Source of the DNA: a virus
Strand: one strand, 5' to 3'
IMG/VR virus record: IMGVR_UViG_3300045999_001572
Coordinates: 1-20,704 of that record
Length of the DNA: 20,704 nt
The position numbers were made by a program, and so were the translations under genes. The notes beneath the pieces were generated by a model. The model saw only the letters and a list, made by a program, of their open reading frames with translations. It was not told where the DNA came from and did no database searches. Numbering within the stretch: the first letter of the stretch is position 1; each line of letters starts with the position of its first letter. Positions 13,595-20,704 of this stretch are shown here, in pieces.

Positions 13595-14328
13595 AAACGT
13601 TTCGTCAGTTTATCAGAGAACAAAAAGAAAGTATAGCACCTCAAGGAGTAATCTTTAAAGGTAATAAAATTGCTTTTGTCGGCGAAGAACATGGCACTCC
13701 AATAAAGTTGAATCCTGATATTCTGCGAAGAGTTCAAGATATTGGTAAGAAATATGGTTATTGGTACGAAGGTAGTGGTGGCGGCGCAGACAATAACAAG
13801 AAAATTTTTGGTAATAGAAGTAACTATGAAGGATCTTGGGACGATGAGTTTAGAAAAGAAATTGATGGTTATCCAATAGAGTTCATTTATACATTATTTT
13901 CTAATCCTGAGGTTAATGGTCAAAAAGAATCATTAATTGATCTAAAACTTTCCATATTTGACAGCATTCTAAAGAATCAAAAGAAGTTCTCTTTCTTCAA
14001 AGATAGAGAGTATGGTTCAGCAGAGTTAAAAGAGTTTTTAACCAAAGCAAGTGAATCTCACACGAACTTTATAGAATTAAGCAGCCAACCAGCAACAAAA
14101 GAAAATGTTGCATCTTTCATTGACAAAGGTGACAAGCTAATGTGGCCGAAGAACTGGGAAGAGTATCCAAATAATGCTGGTAAACTTGCAAAAAAAGCAA
14201 ATGATATGAGAGATAATTATCTGTTGAGTAGAACAGAAGGAGTTTATTTTGCTGGTTCAGGACATCTAAAAGACCTTATTGATCTTGATAGTTCTTTAAA
14301 ATTGATTGGCGGAGAAAAGATTGAGTAA
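13591..14328 (+). CDS. Putative capsid-targeted TraB/ChaN/EreA-fold protein
   Basis: 245 residues from the ATG at 13591 (ATGA overlap). The open frame begins at 13558, but that would add 11 residues ahead of the conserved MKTFRQFIRE|Q tag, so the later start is chosen. After the tag comes KIAFVGEEHGT (26-36), then a 170-residue helical middle. The C-terminal pattern is MRDNYLL with Arg207, followed by GVYFAGSGHLKDL with GSGH at 222-225. A first G-E-x-H, a late Arg-containing helix and a final hydrophobic strand ending G-x-G-H form the signature of the TraB/PrgY/TIKI, ChaN and erythromycin-esterase-like superfamily (hydrolases or metal-binding enzymes). The fold match is by motif only. Inferred role: an enzyme carried in the capsid and injected on infection. 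Its last eight bases overlap the gene 17 start. Confidence 0.75.
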   Translation: MKTFRQFIREQKESIAPQGVIFKGNKIAFVGEEHGTPIKLNPDILRRVQDIGKKYGYWYEGSGGGADNNKKIFGNRSNYEGSWDDEFRKEIDGYPIEFIYTLFSNPEVNGQKESLIDLKLSIFDSILKNQKKFSFFKDREYGSAELKEFLTKASESHTNFIELSSQPATKENVASFIDKGDKLMWPKNWEEYPNNAGKLAKKANDMRDNYLLSRTEGVYFAGSGHLKDLIDLDSSLKLIGGEKIE

Positions 14329-15985
14329 AGGTTACAATAACAATCCAAATCTTCCAAAAGAAGATTACAAACATGCTTTCTCTCAGCAAGAGCTAGACGA
14401 GTTTATAAAGTGCGCTGACGATCCTGTATACTTTGCCACAAAATACATGAAGATCATCAACGTTGATCATGGTCTTATGCCATTTCGCATGTGGGACTTT
14501 CAGAAAGACATGCTCAATACGTTTCATGAGAATCGCTTTTCCATCTGTAAACTTCCACGTCAGGTCGGTAAGACAACTACATCTGTTGCATTTTTATTAC
14601 ACTACATTCTGTTCAATGAAAATGTAAACGTAGCCATTCTTGCCAACAAGGCCGCAACAGCCCGCGAAATCATGGGTCGTCTACAGTTAGCTTTTGAATA
14701 TCTACCGCGCTTTCTACAGCAGGGCGTCAAAGAATGGAATAAAGGTTCTATTGAACTGGCAAATGGATCTCGCGCTCTTGCGGATTCTACTTCTGGCAGC
14801 TCTGTTCGTGGTCGTTCCTTTAACGTAGTATTCCTTGACGAGTTTGCGTTCGTTCCGAACAATATTGCCGAAGCATTCTTCATGTCGACCTATCCTACTA
14901 TTTCTTCTGGTCAGACAACAAAAGTTATTATCGTTTCCACTCCCAATGGACTCAATCAGTTCTATCGTATGTGGACAGAATCAGTTGAACATCGCTCTGA
15001 TTATGTTCCTGTAGAAATTCACTGGAGTATGGTACCAGGTCGCGACGAGGCGTGGAAAGAGCAGACTATTCGTAATACGTCCGAAGATCAGTTCAGACAA
15101 GAGTTTGAGTGTGAGTTTATTGGTTCTACAAACACTCTTATTCATCCTGCCAAGTTGAGATCGCTGGTCTGGTTAAATCCAGTTCGTCATGATGGATTCA
15201 TGGACATTTATAAAGAACCCGAAGCAGGACGCACTTATACGATGACAGTAGATGTGGCCGAAGGTCAGGGTCTAGATTACTCGACGTTTTCTATATTTGA
15301 TGTTACAGAAATACCTTATAGGCAAGTTGCTAAATACAAAAACAATAAGATTACTCCACTGCTATTTCCAACAATCATTCTGCAAGCTGCAAAGATGTAT
15401 AATGAGGCATTTGTTCTGGTGGAAATCAACTCAATTGGACTTCAGGTAGCCGACATTCTACATTTTGAACTGGCTTATGACAATCTGATAAAGATTCAAG
15501 CTAAAGGTAAACAAGGTCAGCAGTCTACACCAGGATTTACCAAAAAGATCGCTTATGGTCTTAAGACTTCGGTCCAGACGAAAAACATCGGATGTGCCAA
15601 TCTCAAGACGCTAATCGAAAGTGATAAACTTATTATAAACGACAAAGACACAATTTCAGAGCTGATGACCTTTTCTTCTGACAAGAAGAGTTTCAAGGCA
15701 GAAGAGGGCAATACTGACGATTTGGCTATGACTTTGGTACATTTTGGATGGCTTACCGCTCAAAGATACTTCAAAGAAAACATTAAAAACGACATACGAC
15801 AAACTCTGCAAGAAGAGCAATTGAACTTACTGGATCAAGATATTATGCCTTTTGGCGCCATATCTGGATATCAAGGTAATGATACGAGCATGGATTATGA
15901 ACTAGATGAGAATGGTAATGTATGGTTTGAGGATAGAAGCAAAAGATATCCTTGGGACGACTTAAATTGGAAAGTTAAACTGTAA
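14321..15985 (+). CDS. gp17: Large terminase subunit gp17 (ATPase-nuclease)
   Basis: 554 residues using TTG at 14321, which has GGAG (14311-14314) six bases upstream. An earlier TTG at 14306 has no ribosome site. ATPase domain: Walker A LPRQVGKT (78-85), Walker B VVFLDEF (169-175) and coupling motif STPNG (206-210). Nuclease domain: TVDVAEGQGLDYS with Asp311, VLVEINSIG with Glu368, and the acidic pair Asp466/467 in NTDDLAMTLVHFGWLT, matching the RNase H-like metal site of T4 gp17. All catalytic positions are present, so it appears functional. It powers DNA packaging into the prohead through portal gp20 and cuts the concatemer. T4 gp17 is 610 residues; this one is shorter, mainly at the C-terminus by eye. 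Confidence 0.96.
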   Translation: MSKGYNNNPNLPKEDYKHAFSQQELDEFIKCADDPVYFATKYMKIINVDHGLMPFRMWDFQKDMLNTFHENRFSICKLPRQVGKTTTSVAFLLHYILFNENVNVAILANKAATAREIMGRLQLAFEYLPRFLQQGVKEWNKGSIELANGSRALADSTSGSSVRGRSFNVVFLDEFAFVPNNIAEAFFMSTYPTISSGQTTKVIIVSTPNGLNQFYRMWTESVEHRSDYVPVEIHWSMVPGRDEAWKEQTIRNTSEDQFRQEFECEFIGSTNTLIHPAKLRSLVWLNPVRHDGFMDIYKEPEAGRTYTMTVDVAEGQGLDYSTFSIFDVTEIPYRQVAKYKNNKITPLLFPTIILQAAKMYNEAFVLVEINSIGLQVADILHFELAYDNLIKIQAKGKQGQQSTPGFTKKIAYGLKTSVQTKNIGCANLKTLIESDKLIINDKDTISELMTFSSDKKSFKAEEGNTDDLAMTLVHFGWLTAQRYFKENIKNDIRQTLQEEQLNLLDQDIMPFGAISGYQGNDTSMDYELDENGNVWFEDRSKRYPWDDLNWKVKL

Positions 15986-15996
15986 ATCTTGCTTTT

Positions 15997-16004
15997 TCTA
16001 AATA
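15997..16004 (+). promoter_or_regulatory. Probable late promoter box before gene 18
   Basis: TCTAAATA differs at one position from the T4 late box TATAAATA. It lies in the 57-bp gap between genes 17 and 18, 38 bases before the ATG. A strong ribosome site (AAAGGAG, 16029-16035) follows. A dedicated promoter would suit the high copy number of sheath protein. No terminator hairpin is evident in this gap. Confidence 0.5.
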
Positions 16005-16042
16005 ATAGAGAATAATATCCATTCTTATAAAGGAGAAATACT

Positions 16043-18028
16043 ATGGCAAATCTATTGTCACCTGGTGTTTATGTATCAGAATTTGACTTGACAACTATAG
16101 TTCCAACAGTCGGAACTACAGATGGCGCATATGCTGGTACATTCGCGTGGGGTCCTGCAAACTCAGTTATGCTCATTTCCAATGAAGTATCGCTAGTTAA
16201 CACTTTCCGTAATCCATCAAATAACAACTATATCGACTTCTTTACCTGCGCCAACTTCCTACAGTATGGTCAAAATCTTAAAGTTGTTCGTGTTATGGGC
16301 GCTGACGGCAGAAACGCCGTATCAAATACGACCGCCGATTTAGCAAATAACGATTTGCAAATTCTCAACAGAGATGATTACGAATATAATTATGGCGCGA
16401 TTGCAAATGCTACCTCAAATTCTACTGTAACTTTTAGCCGTCAAGCGCAGTTTGCTGCCAAGTATCCAGGCGTAATTGGCAATAGTTTGAAAGTTTCTAT
16501 GTGCGCTAATACAGTTGCATACTCAGGAGTAATGTCACTTAAAGCTAATGTAGGTACCGGCAATGCTCACGTTATCTTTACTGATAACCCAGCTGCTGAT
16601 CCAAACAGAGTATTGAATGTAGGTGATTTCATAACGCTAACAGGAAATGTTATTAATCTTCAAAGTGGCGCGACTACTTCTGCGCTAGGTTCAGTAACAG
16701 CTAAAGTTCTTGCAATTACCTCTGAAAACGTAAGGATTGATACCGCATCAACTGCCAACATCACAAACGCTACAGTTACAGCGACATGGGAATATGCAGG
16801 AAACTTTGATGATGCTCCAGGAACATCTGAAGTTGGTGAAGATTTAGGTGCTGTAAACGACGAATTGCACATTATCGTAGTAGACGAAGACGGTTTGTTC
16901 ACAGGAAGAAAGAATCGTGTTCTCGAAAGATTCTCTTTCCTATCAAAGGCAAGAGATGCTAAGTTAAGAAATGGACAATCAAACTATTATGTCGATGTAA
17001 TTAATAGAAGATCGCAGTTTATTTGGATTACAAGTCATCCAACCGTATCAGGCAACTGGGGTGGAACACTTGCTAATACCACATTTATCGATGCAGCTAC
17101 AAGAAATTACACTTCATCTCTAAACGGCGGACAAGATTCTGTTGCAACTGCTGCGGACAGACTTAATGCATATTCTCGTCACTTCTCTAACAAGGAAGAA
17201 ATTGATGTTTCACTTGTTCTTACAGGTGAATCAGATGAAGCATTGATTGAAGGTATTAAGACAGCCGTTCTTGATGAAAGAGCAGACTGTTTAGCTTTCA
17301 TTTCACCTCCTGAAAATCTAGCTGTATTTAACCAAGGTAAAGAAGCACTTGACATTGTAAATTATCGCAACACTCTAACTTCATCAAACAGACTTGTAAT
17401 GGATTCTGCTTGGAAGTATCAGTTTGACAAGTATAACAATGTCTATCGTTGGATTCCAATGAACGGCGACATTGCAGGTCTCTGCGTAGCTACCGATCTT
17501 TCCCGCGATCCTTGGTATTCTCCAGCAGGTTTCAATCGTGGTCAGATCAAGAATGCGATCAAGATTTCTTGGAACCCAACACAGGGCGAGAGAGATACGC
17601 TTTACAAGAAGGGCATTAACCCAATCGTTAACTTCCCAAGCGAAGGCGTAATTCTGTACGGCGATAAAACTCTACAAACTAGACCATCAGCATTTGACCG
17701 CATTAACGTGCGCCGTCTGTTTGACGTTCTAGAAAAAACTATCGCTACAGCATCCAAGTATTCACTATTTGAGTTTAACGATCAGTTTACTCGCGCTCAA
17801 TTTGTTGCTCTTGTAGAACCATATCTTCGTGATGTTCAAGGTCGTCGTGGTATCTTTGACTTCCGTGTGGTTTGTGACGAAACAAACAATACTCCTGAAG
17901 TTATTGACCGCAACGAATTTGTTGGTGACATCTACATCAAGCCTGCTCGTTCGATCAACTTCATCCAGTTGAACTTCGTTGCTGTTAGAACTGGCGTAAA
18001 CTTCGATGAAATCGTTGGTAAGTTTTAA
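16043..18028 (+). CDS. gp18: Contractile tail sheath protein gp18
   Basis: 661 residues, almost the same as T4 gp18 (659). It starts MANLLSPGVYVSEFDLTTIV, the usual SPGVYV.E.D start of sheath proteins. The conserved core includes LKVVRVMGADGRNAVSNT, then SLKVSMCANT. A variable beta-rich insertion follows (about residues 155-250, NAHVIFTDNPAADPNRVLNV and on), as expected for the exposed protruding domain. The C-terminal third has INPIVNFPSEGVILYGDKTL, DRINVRRLFDVLEKTIATAS, FNDQFTRAQFVALVEPYLRD, and a final FVAVRTGVNFDEIVGKF, the hallmark sheath C-terminus. It polymerises around the gp19 tube and contracts on infection. It is preceded by a good ribosome site and a late promoter box. Confidence 0.97.
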   Translation: MANLLSPGVYVSEFDLTTIVPTVGTTDGAYAGTFAWGPANSVMLISNEVSLVNTFRNPSNNNYIDFFTCANFLQYGQNLKVVRVMGADGRNAVSNTTADLANNDLQILNRDDYEYNYGAIANATSNSTVTFSRQAQFAAKYPGVIGNSLKVSMCANTVAYSGVMSLKANVGTGNAHVIFTDNPAADPNRVLNVGDFITLTGNVINLQSGATTSALGSVTAKVLAITSENVRIDTASTANITNATVTATWEYAGNFDDAPGTSEVGEDLGAVNDELHIIVVDEDGLFTGRKNRVLERFSFLSKARDAKLRNGQSNYYVDVINRRSQFIWITSHPTVSGNWGGTLANTTFIDAATRNYTSSLNGGQDSVATAADRLNAYSRHFSNKEEIDVSLVLTGESDEALIEGIKTAVLDERADCLAFISPPENLAVFNQGKEALDIVNYRNTLTSSNRLVMDSAWKYQFDKYNNVYRWIPMNGDIAGLCVATDLSRDPWYSPAGFNRGQIKNAIKISWNPTQGERDTLYKKGINPIVNFPSEGVILYGDKTLQTRPSAFDRINVRRLFDVLEKTIATASKYSLFEFNDQFTRAQFVALVEPYLRDVQGRRGIFDFRVVCDETNNTPEVIDRNEFVGDIYIKPARSINFIQLNFVAVRTGVNFDEIVGKF

Positions 18029-18036
18029 TAATAGCA

Positions 18037-18044
18037 TATAAATA
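18037..18044 (+). promoter_or_regulatory. T4-type late promoter box before gene 19
   Basis: An exact TATAAATA lies in the 40-bp gap between genes 18 and 19, 25 bases ahead of the gene 19 ATG. An AGGAG ribosome site (18056-18060) lies between box and start. This matches the known T4 late promoter consensus in sequence and placement. Confidence 0.65.
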
Positions 18045-18068
18045 TAAGAGCAATTAGGAGTATAACAA

Positions 18069-18644
18069 ATGGCTTTCAATATTCAACAATTTAGATCAGA
18101 GATGAGAGGAGACGGTGCGCGTCCTAATCTATTCGAATGCACTCTGACTTTTCCTGCTGGTGTAGGAGACGTTGCTGCTCCATACACATTTATGGCACGC
18201 TCCGCACAGTTGCCAGGTTCAACGGTAAATTCAATACCTGTAAATTATTTCGGCCGTGAGTTGAAGTTTGCTGGAAATAGAACTTTCCCAGAGTGGACAG
18301 TAGTTGTCATCAACGACGAATCTTTCAATGTGCGTAATGCTTTTGAAAGATGGTTAAACTTCATCAACAGTCATGCTGGCAATCTAAGAGCGCCAGCATT
18401 CTTGACGGGTGATGGTGGTTATCAGTCTGATGGTAAGATTGTTCAGTTTGGTAAGAAAGGCAACAGATTAAAGAAGTATAAGTTTATCGGCATGTTCCCT
18501 ATTGACGTAAGCCCAATTGAAATGGATTGGGGAGCAAACGATGCTATTGAAGAATTTTCTGTAACATTTGCCTATCAGTGGTGGGAATCAGATACTACTG
18601 ACGGTCAATCGGCAGATAGATTCGTTACTTCTGCTGACGCATAA
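18069..18644 (+). CDS. gp19: Tail tube protein gp19
   Basis: 191 residues against 163 in T4. MAFNIQQFRSEMRGDGARPN, LFECTLTFP, then FMARSAQLPGSTVNSIPVNY and FGRELKFAGNRTFPEWTVVV form the usual beta-sandwich tube subunit. These are followed by NDESFNVRNAFERWLNFINS and, late in the protein, FIGMFPIDVSPIEMDWG with FSVTFAYQWWE. These elements match T4-like gp19 throughout. The extra length is spread over a short loop (LTGDGGYQSDGKI) and a C-terminal tail (DTTDGQSADRF). It stacks in hexameric rings as the inner tube through which DNA, and any capsid cargo, passes. It has its own late promoter box upstream and a hairpin downstream. Confidence 0.96.
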   Translation: MAFNIQQFRSEMRGDGARPNLFECTLTFPAGVGDVAAPYTFMARSAQLPGSTVNSIPVNYFGRELKFAGNRTFPEWTVVVINDESFNVRNAFERWLNFINSHAGNLRAPAFLTGDGGYQSDGKIVQFGKKGNRLKKYKFIGMFPIDVSPIEMDWGANDAIEEFSVTFAYQWWESDTTDGQSADRFVTSADA

Positions 18645-18654
18645 TATAATGATT

Positions 18655-18686
18655 TTCAGAGGGATAGGTTCGCTTATCCCTCTGAA
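18655..18686 (+). terminator. Perfect 12-bp hairpin between genes 19 and 20
   Basis: The arm TTCAGAGGGATA (18655-18666) pairs fully with TATCCCTCTGAA (18675-18686), leaving an 8-base loop, GGTTCGCT. It starts 11 bases after the gene 19 stop and ends 17 bases before the gene 20 ATG. The following sequence (TTAGATTGG) is only weakly T-rich, so it may be a partial terminator or an RNA end-stabiliser that separates the abundant tube mRNA from the low-copy portal gene. It could also act as an RNA processing site. Confidence 0.7.
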
Positions 18687-18703
18687 TTAGATTGGAGAAA
18701 GTA

Positions 18704-20425
18704 ATGGCAGTTCAGCTATTCGGCTTTGAGATAGGTCGTAAAAAACAGCAAGACAAAGACGAACAAAGTAAGACTTTTGCGTTACCGCCCAATGATGATG
18801 GCGCGGTAACAATACAGTCTGGCGCTTATTATGGTACATATGTTGATCTAGATGGCACAGTTCGTAATGAAGTCGAACTGATTACCCGTTATAGAGAAAT
18901 GTCTATGCAGCCAGAACTTGAAACTGCAATTGATGAAATTGTTAATGAAGCGATTGTTCAAGATGATGACGGTAAGGCGGTCGAGATTAACGATGATAAT
19001 CTCAAGCAAAATGCTGCAATCAAGAAAAAAATCCAAGAAGAATTTAATTACATACTGAAGTTGCTTAATTTTGGTAACATGGGACATGATATTTTCCGTC
19101 GTTGGTACATTGACGGTCGTATGTTCTATCATATCGTAATTGACGAAAAAAGTCCTAACAAAGGCATTCAAGAGCTAAGATACATTGATCCTCGCCGTAT
19201 TCGCAAAATTCGTGAAATCCAAAAAGTTAAAGAACCTGGATCAGGCATAGAAGTTATCAAAAGAATTAACGAATACTACCTATACAATGAACGTGGTATT
19301 ATTGGAGCGCATTCAAATCTAGGCACAAAGATTGCTGTAGATTCTATTGTTAACGTTAATTCAGGACTAATGGACGCCAAACGTTCAATGGTCTTATCTT
19401 ATTTACACAAAGCAATCAAGCCTCTCAATCAGCTTAGAATGGTTGAAGATGCTGTTGTTATCTACAGACTCTCACGCGCACCCGAGCGCAGAGTGTTTTA
19501 TGTGGACGTTGGCAACATGCCAACAGTAAAGGCTGAACAATATCTCCGCGATATTATGGTAAAGTATCGCAACAAATTAGTGTACGATTCAAATACTGGC
19601 GAAATTAAAGACGACCGTAAGCATCTTTCAATGCTGGAAGATTTCTGGTTACCTCGTAGAGAAGGTTCTAGAGGAACTGAAATTACAACATTGCAGGGCG
19701 GTCAAAATCTTGGCGAATTAGAAGACGTTAAATATTTTGAAAAGAAGCTATATAAAGCTCTTGGCGTTCCTATTTCCAGACTAGAACAGCAACAAGGTTT
19801 TTCTCTTGGTCGCACAACAGAAGTTACTAGAGATGAACTTAAGTTTAATAAGTTTGTTCAGAGACTTCGTTCAAAGTTTTCTACACTGTTTGATGATCTT
19901 CTTCGCGTACAACTTGTTCTCAAGAAAGTATGTTCAGAAGATGAATGGAACGAGTTTAAAGAAGAAATCTGGTACGATTTCAAGAAAGACAACAACTTTA
20001 CAGAACTAAAAGAAGCTGAACTTCTTCAAAATAGACTATCGATGTTACAGCTTATTGATCCATATGTTGGACGTTACTATTCAACTGAATGGGTTCGTAA
20101 GAAAGTTCTCATGATGGACGACGAAGAAATTGAAGAAGTCATGCAGCAAATTGAAAATGAAAAAGCTGCCGATGTACCTACCGATGATCAAGGTAATCCA
20201 TTGCCGCAGCAAGCAGGTGCACCTGTACCAAACATTGTTCCTCCAACACCACAGGAACAAATGATGCAGCAATATGCAGCACAACAAGGTGTGCCTCCTG
20301 AACAAATGCCTGTTCAAGATGGTACAGGCAAAGATCAGATGAATCCATTAGATATGGGAACAGATGCTCAACAAATGAGAAATCGTCAAAGATTTGTAAA
20401 TGATACTTTGGAGCCAGCTAGATAA
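18704..20425 (+). CDS. gp20: Portal vertex protein gp20
   Basis: 573 residues from the ATG at 18704, which has GGAG (18694-18697) six bases upstream; the frame could begin at a TTG at 18692, but that overlaps the ribosome site. T4 gp20 is 524. Landmarks: ITRYREMSMQPELETAIDEI (60-79) then VNEAIV, ELRYIDPRRIRKIREI (157-172), RAPERRVFYVDVGNMP (258-273), EDFWLPRREGSRGTEITTLQ (312-331) and LGVPISRLEQQQGFSLGRTT (353-372). These are conserved in T4-like portals. The added length is a Pro/Gln-rich C-terminal tail (about 490-573). The dodecamer sits at one vertex, nucleates the prohead, docks gp17 and later the neck. The stop overlaps the next start (TAATG). Confidence 0.96.
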   Translation: MAVQLFGFEIGRKKQQDKDEQSKTFALPPNDDGAVTIQSGAYYGTYVDLDGTVRNEVELITRYREMSMQPELETAIDEIVNEAIVQDDDGKAVEINDDNLKQNAAIKKKIQEEFNYILKLLNFGNMGHDIFRRWYIDGRMFYHIVIDEKSPNKGIQELRYIDPRRIRKIREIQKVKEPGSGIEVIKRINEYYLYNERGIIGAHSNLGTKIAVDSIVNVNSGLMDAKRSMVLSYLHKAIKPLNQLRMVEDAVVIYRLSRAPERRVFYVDVGNMPTVKAEQYLRDIMVKYRNKLVYDSNTGEIKDDRKHLSMLEDFWLPRREGSRGTEITTLQGGQNLGELEDVKYFEKKLYKALGVPISRLEQQQGFSLGRTTEVTRDELKFNKFVQRLRSKFSTLFDDLLRVQLVLKKVCSEDEWNEFKEEIWYDFKKDNNFTELKEAELLQNRLSMLQLIDPYVGRYYSTEWVRKKVLMMDDEEIEEVMQQIENEKAADVPTDDQGNPLPQQAGAPVPNIVPPTPQEQMMQQYAAQQGVPPEQMPVQDGTGKDQMNPLDMGTDAQQMRNRQRFVNDTLEPAR

Positions 20426-20704
20426 TGAAGAAGTATGAAGAGTTCATCGCTGAATCTTTAGCTGCTGAGATTAAGTCAGAACCTAAATCAAATGCATCAA
20501 GAGAAGCTAGAAGACTCGGTCTAACTTATGTAGGATTTGGACGTTATGCTGATAATAAAGGACGAGTTGCATATCTTGTAGATAATGATAGACTTGTTCC
20601 TTTTAAATCGCAAGAAGATGTACAAGGAATGTACAAAAAGGCACGTGAGATGCCATCTTCTGAATCAACTAAAGCCTTAGAAGCACAAGCCTCCTCTCTT
20701 CCTC
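20425..20704 (+). CDS. Putative capsid-targeted prohead/internal protein, 3'-truncated by window edge
   Basis: The ATG lies in a TAATG overlap with the portal stop, and the frame stays open to the window end (93 residues visible). The N-terminus MKKYEEFIAE|S closely matches the T4 capsid-targeting sequence MKTYQEFIAE|A, including FIAE before the expected gp21 cut. Residues 31-60 (LGLTYVGFGRYADNKGRVAY, then LVDNDRLVPF) resemble a short Y-x-G-F-G-R-Y motif that I have seen in other T4-like virion proteins. After it come charged, Ser/Ala-rich helices. In T4 the gene after 20 is 67, a prohead core protein, so a scaffold-core or internal protein is likely. Homology to gp67 itself is not visible. 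Confidence 0.75.
   Translation, partial: MKKYEEFIAESLAAEIKSEPKSNASREARRLGLTYVGFGRYADNKGRVAYLVDNDRLVPFKSQEDVQGMYKKAREMPSSESTKALEAQASSLP

Noticed and set aside
18645-18650. TATAAT as a host-type -10 box before gene 20
   Set aside because: No convincing -35 element is present at the right distance, and AT-rich gaps give such hexamers by chance.
18848-19171. Minus-strand frames opposite genes 18, 19 and 20 (17765-18079, 18848-19171, 20081-20317)
   Set aside because: They are opposite well-conserved structural genes and show no ribosome sites or recognisable protein features.

Overview
The window is the late structural and packaging region of a T4-superfamily contractile-tailed phage (myovirus). 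All genes are on the + strand and nearly gapless, joined by TAATG or ATGA overlaps. The block 13-14-15-16-...-17-18-19-20 follows T4 gene order, and each product is recognisable. The base composition is AT-rich. Nothing here fixes the host; there is no tRNA, CRISPR array, insertion sequence or integrase.

Layout. (A) 2-9576 is the adhesion and spike module: the C-terminal part of one long fibre protein (its start lies before the window) with a small assembly chaperone, then a short Ig-like protein, a PAAR-type spike tip, a 111-residue beta protein, a complete 1871-residue fibre, and a second paralogous chaperone. Both fibres are built from Ala-Phe-Asn heptads with beta domains set between them. 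(B) 9600-12223 encodes the neck and tail-completion proteins gp13, gp14 and gp15. (C) 12220-15985 is the packaging module. The terminase genes 16 and 17, adjacent in T4, are separated by three inserted genes. (D) 16043-18644 encodes tail sheath gp18 and tail tube gp19. (E) 18704-20704 encodes portal gp20 and the start of a further gene at the site where T4 has the prohead-core genes.

Most notable locus. The three genes between the terminase subunits, and the gene after the portal, all begin with the same decapeptide pattern M-K-x-[FY]-x-x-F-I-x-E. This matches the T4 capsid-targeting sequence (MKTYQEFIAE), which sends internal proteins into the prohead and is cut after Glu by protease gp21. 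The inserted genes therefore look like a cassette of capsid cargo proteins delivered with the DNA. One resembles the TraB/ChaN/EreA fold (GEEH...R...GSGH), one has a ParB/sulfiredoxin-like core with a DGTHR motif, and one is of unknown family. Targeting is inferred from sequence; the enzyme-fold calls are tentative.

Other signals: a roughly 55-residue beta domain (VYQG...) shared without gaps by gp14 and gp15, with a weaker copy in the small 111-residue protein; T4-type late promoter boxes (TATAAATA) before genes 13 and 19 and a one-mismatch version before 18; a perfect 12-bp hairpin between 19 and 20; long exact DNA repeats in the fibre genes; and a GC-rich patch in the first fibre that looks like an imported domain.
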